NCBI GenBank assembly: GCA_021741245.1
Contig: JAIOYF010000011.1
Location: 62,001-126,000, forward strand
Length of the DNA stretch: 64,000 nucleotides
Direction of reading: 5' to 3'
Origin: Paracoccaceae bacterium
GTDB taxonomy: Bacteria > Pseudomonadota > Alphaproteobacteria > Rhodobacterales > Rhodobacteraceae
Part shown: positions 60,836-64,000 of the stretch, piece by piece
Position numbering within the stretch: the stretch's first letter is position 1
Layout of the letters: each line of letters begins with the position of its first letter
Notes under the pieces: model-generated
Seen by the model: only the letters and a program-made list of their open reading frames with translations
What the model was told of the DNA's origin: nothing
Database searches by the model: none
Translations under genes and position numbers: made by a program

Positions 60836-62980
60836 TTAGCCCTCCTTTCTGGATGCCGCAAAGGCAAGATTGGTGGCCGTGCGATCCGCCTCTGGCACCG
60901 TGTCCGGGGTGGGTGCTGTCGGGCCGGGTCTTGTCTTGCGATAGAACACGGCCATGGGTTCGGCTTCGACCGCCCGTATGACCTTGGCGTCGGCTTTTCC
61001 CGAAACAGCGAGGGCAGGTGTCAGCTGCAGCGTGGGGATCCGGCTGGGTGTTGCTGGCGTGGCGGCGGCTATTGCGATGCTGCCAGAGGCAGCAACAGCA
61101 CTGGGTGCAACTGTCGAATTTACGGCCTCTTCGATGTCTTCAGCTTCGATTCTGGCAAGGGCGTTAATGGCCCCATTTGGCATTTTAGGCCGCAGGAAGG
61201 TGACGGGACGTGTGCCATTCTGGGCCGCTGCCGGAGTTGGTGCTGGAGCGGCAAGACCCAGACTGATCAGTACCTCGTCACGCTGACCAAACTTGACCAC
61301 GGCCCCTTGCTTGAGCATCAGCACGTGATCCATTGCTTGCAATATGCCGATGCGGTGGGTGATCAGAATAACAGTCGTGCCATTTGCGCGCAGGCTGCTG
61401 ATGGTATCGCGCAAAGCGGCTTCGCCAAGGCTGTCGAGATTTGAATTGGGTTCATCCAGAACAACGATCGGCGGCAACCCAAATATCGCGCGGGCCAGAC
61501 CGATGCGTTGCAACTGCCCGCCAGAAAGGGGTTCATTGGATGACCCCAGCATGGTGTCATAGCCCTGCGGCAGCCGGAGGATCATGTCATGCACACCGGC
61601 AAGCCGTGCCGCATCGATCACCTCTTTGGCAGAGCGGTCGGTCATAAAGCGGCGAATGTTGTCGCGAACCGAACCGGGAAGCATCACCACAGATTGCGGA
61701 AGATATCCGATATGGCGGCCCAGATCAGGGCCCCATTGCTCCCGCGTGGCCCCATCAAAGCGCAATTCCCCAGCTTCGGCAGAACAGGCCCCGACCAACA
61801 ACCGCGCCAATGTCGACTTGCCCGAGGCACTGTCACCTATCACGCCAAGACCGCCGCCCGCCTCAAGTGAAAAGCTGACCCGGTCCAACTGGCGGCGACG
61901 CTCTCGCCCGGGTTCGGTCTGCGGCAAGAAACGGGTAAGGTGGGTTGCGGTGATACGGCCTGTCGGGCTGGCAAGGCCAAGCGGTTCCGTCCGCACATTT
62001 TGCGCATCAAAGAAATCCCGCAGTCGGGCATGTGCCACACTGGCGCGGCCAATCTGCTTCCATTGAGCTACCAGCTGATCAATCGGCGCAAGCAGCCGCC
62101 CGGAAATGACCGATGAGGCAATGATCATCCCGGCAGAAATTTCATGCCCCAGCACCAGCCATGCCCCCATCGTCAGCATTGCCGATTGCAAGAACATACG
62201 GAAAGCCTTGGAAAAGGAAGAGCTGACCTCTGTCACATCAGATGTCCGTTGCGCGGTGGCAAGGCTTGCGTTCTGAAGCTGCTGCCATTGCGCGATCACG
62301 GCGTCACTCATCCCCATCGCGGCGATTGTCTCGGCATTGCGCTGGCCATGGTCGGCAAACTCTCGGCTCGCGGTTTCTTCCAGCATGCCACGGTCGATCG
62401 ACCTTTGCGTAAGGTATTTGCTGGCCAAGGCCACCAGCACCACCACCACCACCCCGGCCAATGTCACCAACCCCAAAAGCGGGTGCACTGCATAAAGCAC
62501 GATCATATAGAACGGGATCCATGGCAGGTCGAAAAGCGTTCCCATCACCGGCGAGGCGATAAATCCGCGCAAAATCTCAACATCCCGCAGCGGCAGGCCT
62601 GCACCACGCTGGCCATCCAAACCCGAACGCAGCCAAGCACGGAACGCCTCTGGGGCAACCCGATTGCTTAACCGAACCGCAGCACGCGATAGAACGCGCG
62701 CGCGCAGGAATTCATAAATTCCGTAAAACACATAGGCGAGGATCACGACCAAAAACAGGCCTTGCAGCGTGGCGACAGACCCTGAACCCAGCACCCGGTC
62801 ATAGACCTGAAGCATGTAGAGCGAGCCCGTCAGCATCAAAATATTGATCAAAGCACTGAAACCTGCAGCAATCAGCGCGGGACGCCTAAGGTCACGCATT
62901 GCCAACTGGAAGGGATTGGCCTCTGCCTTGCCCACTGTTGGGCGGTTGGCACGGTTGAAACTGAACTGCATGTTACTCAT
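60836..62980 (-). CDS. Type I secretion ABC transporter permease/ATPase with C-terminal extension
   Basis: A 714-residue PrtD-type exporter. Six membrane helices (about 30-330) are followed by a nucleotide-binding domain with Walker A GDSASGKST, signature LSGGQLQRIGLARAI, Walker B IVVLDEPNSNLD and the H-loop ITHR. No N-terminal C39 peptidase domain, so substrates would carry C-terminal signals. Residues from about 585 on form an extra tail (Ala/Pro/Thr/Glu-rich, about 130 residues) not usual for PrtD. GGAG sets ATG 62980. No RTX substrate is encoded beside it. Confidence 0.92.
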   Translation of the reverse strand: MSNMQFSFNRANRPTVGKAEANPFQLAMRDLRRPALIAAGFSALINILMLTGSLYMLQVYDRVLGSGSVATLQGLFLVVILAYVFYGIYEFLRARVLSRAAVRLSNRVAPEAFRAWLRSGLDGQRGAGLPLRDVEILRGFIASPVMGTLFDLPWIPFYMIVLYAVHPLLGLVTLAGVVVVVLVALASKYLTQRSIDRGMLEETASREFADHGQRNAETIAAMGMSDAVIAQWQQLQNASLATAQRTSDVTEVSSSFSKAFRMFLQSAMLTMGAWLVLGHEISAGMIIASSVISGRLLAPIDQLVAQWKQIGRASVAHARLRDFFDAQNVRTEPLGLASPTGRITATHLTRFLPQTEPGRERRRQLDRVSFSLEAGGGLGVIGDSASGKSTLARLLVGACSAEAGELRFDGATREQWGPDLGRHIGYLPQSVVMLPGSVRDNIRRFMTDRSAKEVIDAARLAGVHDMILRLPQGYDTMLGSSNEPLSGGQLQRIGLARAIFGLPPIVVLDEPNSNLDSLGEAALRDTISSLRANGTTVILITHRIGILQAMDHVLMLKQGAVVKFGQRDEVLISLGLAAPAPTPAAAQNGTRPVTFLRPKMPNGAINALARIEAEDIEEAVNSTVAPSAVAASGSIAIAAATPATPSRIPTLQLTPALAVSGKADAKVIRAVEAEPMAVFYRKTRPGPTAPTPDTVPEADRTATNLAFAASRKEG

Positions 62981-63156
62981 CGGTTCTCCATTGCCCACCG
63001 GCGTGCGAGGTCGTACCATCCGTATGGCCTACAGCCATTTTGACTGCATAAACCATGCCAATTTGGATTTCGGCAGACCCCGCAAGCTGCGGAAGTATTG
63101 CACCCCTCTGCAATACCTTAGATAGTCTTCGAGTATGGGCTGAATCGGACAACAAT

Positions 63157-64000
63157 ATGACTACAACGGTGCAATCCAGCGACAATACCCTTCAAAATAA
63201 AGGCGTTGTTCAGGCACGGACGGCAAACACACCGATCGTATCGATCCTTGTGGTCAACTATAACACCCGCGAAATGACGCTGGAGTGCCTACGCTCCATC
63301 GCGCGAGAAACATCAATCCCGCATGAAGTGATCCTGATCGACAATGCCTCGCATGATGGGTCTGCAGAAGCGATTGCAGCTGAGTTTCCCGACGTTCATC
63401 TGATGGCCGAAACCGCAAACCACGGCTTTGCCAAGGCCAACAACATCGCGTCTGAAATGGCGCGCGGCACGTATATCTTGTTGTTGAACCCCGACACGGT
63501 CGTCCTTGAAGGTGCGATTGATCGGATTGTGGCCTGCGCCGAGCACCACCCGGAGGCAAAGATTTGGGGCGGTCGCACTCTGTATGGTGATCGACAATTG
63601 AATCCCACAAGCTGCTGGGGTCGGATGACATTATGGAGTGTGCTTTGCACGACAACCGGGCTCAGCAGTGTTCTGCGCAACTCGGCGCTGTTCAATCCCG
63701 AAGGCTATGGTGGCTGGCAGCGTGACAGTGAGCGCGCGGTCGATATCGTGACGGGCGCTTTCTTGCTGATCCATCGCGATTTCTGGAATCTCTTGGGCGG
63801 GTTCGATCTGCGCTATGTGATGTATGGCGAAGAGGCCGATCTTTGCCTGCGCGCGCGCGCGCTTGGTGCGCGGCCGATGATCACGCCGGACGCTACGATC
63901 GTGCATTACGTCGGCGCATCAGAGCAGGTGCGGGGTTCCAAGATCATCATGCTGCTTAAAGCCAAGCTGCTGCTGATCCGCGATCACTTTCCGGGCTGGC
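63157..64000 (+). CDS. Glycosyltransferase family 2 (partial, C-terminus outside window)
   Basis: The first 281 residues of a GT-A enzyme: PIVSILVVNYNTREMTLECLRSI, EVILIDNASHDGSAE, the donor-site LLLNPDTVV and GGFDLRYVMYGEEADLCLRARALGAR (ED acceptor motif). These match rhamnosyltransferase-like GT2 proteins. ATG 63157 lies 176 bases from the divergent ABC exporter gene. Likely part of the polysaccharide locus that continues to the right. Confidence 0.9.
   Translation, partial: MTTTVQSSDNTLQNKGVVQARTANTPIVSILVVNYNTREMTLECLRSIARETSIPHEVILIDNASHDGSAEAIAAEFPDVHLMAETANHGFAKANNIASEMARGTYILLLNPDTVVLEGAIDRIVACAEHHPEAKIWGGRTLYGDRQLNPTSCWGRMTLWSVLCTTTGLSSVLRNSALFNPEGYGGWQRDSERAVDIVTGAFLLIHRDFWNLLGGFDLRYVMYGEEADLCLRARALGARPMITPDATIVHYVGASEQVRGSKIIMLLKAKLLLIRDHFPGW

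Noticed and set aside
60062..61444. 460-codon open frame on the plus strand
   Set aside because: It lies antisense across both the HlyD and ABC transporter genes, has no family-like sequence and results from high-GC codon use on the other strand.

Overview
The window looks like chromosomal DNA of an alphaproteobacterium of the Rhodobacteraceae (Roseobacter/Rhodobacter group). Evidence: moderately high GC, a sulfide/thiosulfate oxidation module, tripartite tricarboxylate (TctABC) transport, and a VPLPA-type CTERM/exosortase system, which is typical of that family. No rRNA or tRNA gene, insertion sequence, prophage or CRISPR array was recognised. All assignments come from reading motifs and context; no database search was run.

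Region by region. (1) 1-2.1 kb: a flavocytochrome c sulfide dehydrogenase pair (flavoprotein cut by the window edge) divergent from a fused SoxY-SoxZ sulfur carrier. (2) 2.4-4.2 kb: acetamidase/formamidase-family hydrolase and an SDR dehydrogenase. (3) 4.7-7.2 kb: an NhaP-type antiporter with a C-terminal cyclic-nucleotide-binding-like domain. (4) 7.2-13.8 kb: an unusual leftward cluster (unknown protein, small candidate lipoprotein, radical SAM enzyme with a Cys-rich tail, caspase-Sel1 protein, alginate-lyase-like protein) facing a protein made of two fused GT-B glycosyltransferase domains. (5) 13.9-21.4 kb: a DapA-family aldolase, a DEAD-box RNA helicase with a repetitive basic tail, proline iminopeptidase, UbiG, a fumarylacetoacetase-family hydrolase and a TauE/SafE permease. 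(6) 21.5-31.4 kb: a ten-gene rightward catabolic operon (FAH hydrolase, TctB, TctA, LVIVD propeller, TctC, GntR regulator, two tandem aldo/keto reductases, alpha/beta hydrolase, 4,5-dihydroxyphthalate decarboxylase-like protein), probably for uptake and breakdown of an organic acid. (7) 31.5-32.6 kb: a metallophosphoesterase and a doubtful small membrane ORF.

(8) 32.8-64 kb: an exopolysaccharide locus merged with an exosortase system. It has glycosyltransferases, an initiating sugar transferase, export protein, Wzz-like co-polymerase, tyrosine autokinase, secretion ATPase, TPR lipoprotein, outer-membrane barrel, pyruvyltransferase, flippase, polymerase candidate, acyltransferases and an SGNH hydrolase. 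The exosortase (XrtD type) and two proteins with VPLPA-like C-terminal sorting signals, one a leishmanolysin-like metalloprotease, lie in the same locus. A TolC-family protein at 36.5-38 kb and an HlyD/ABC type I secretion pair at 59.5-63 kb flank it.

How it fits together: the right half probably makes a surface polymer through a Wzx/Wzy route, decorates it with acyl and pyruvyl groups, and uses the exosortase to process or anchor CTERM proteins that travel with it. The 7.2-13.8 kb cluster is the part that corresponds least to a system I know.
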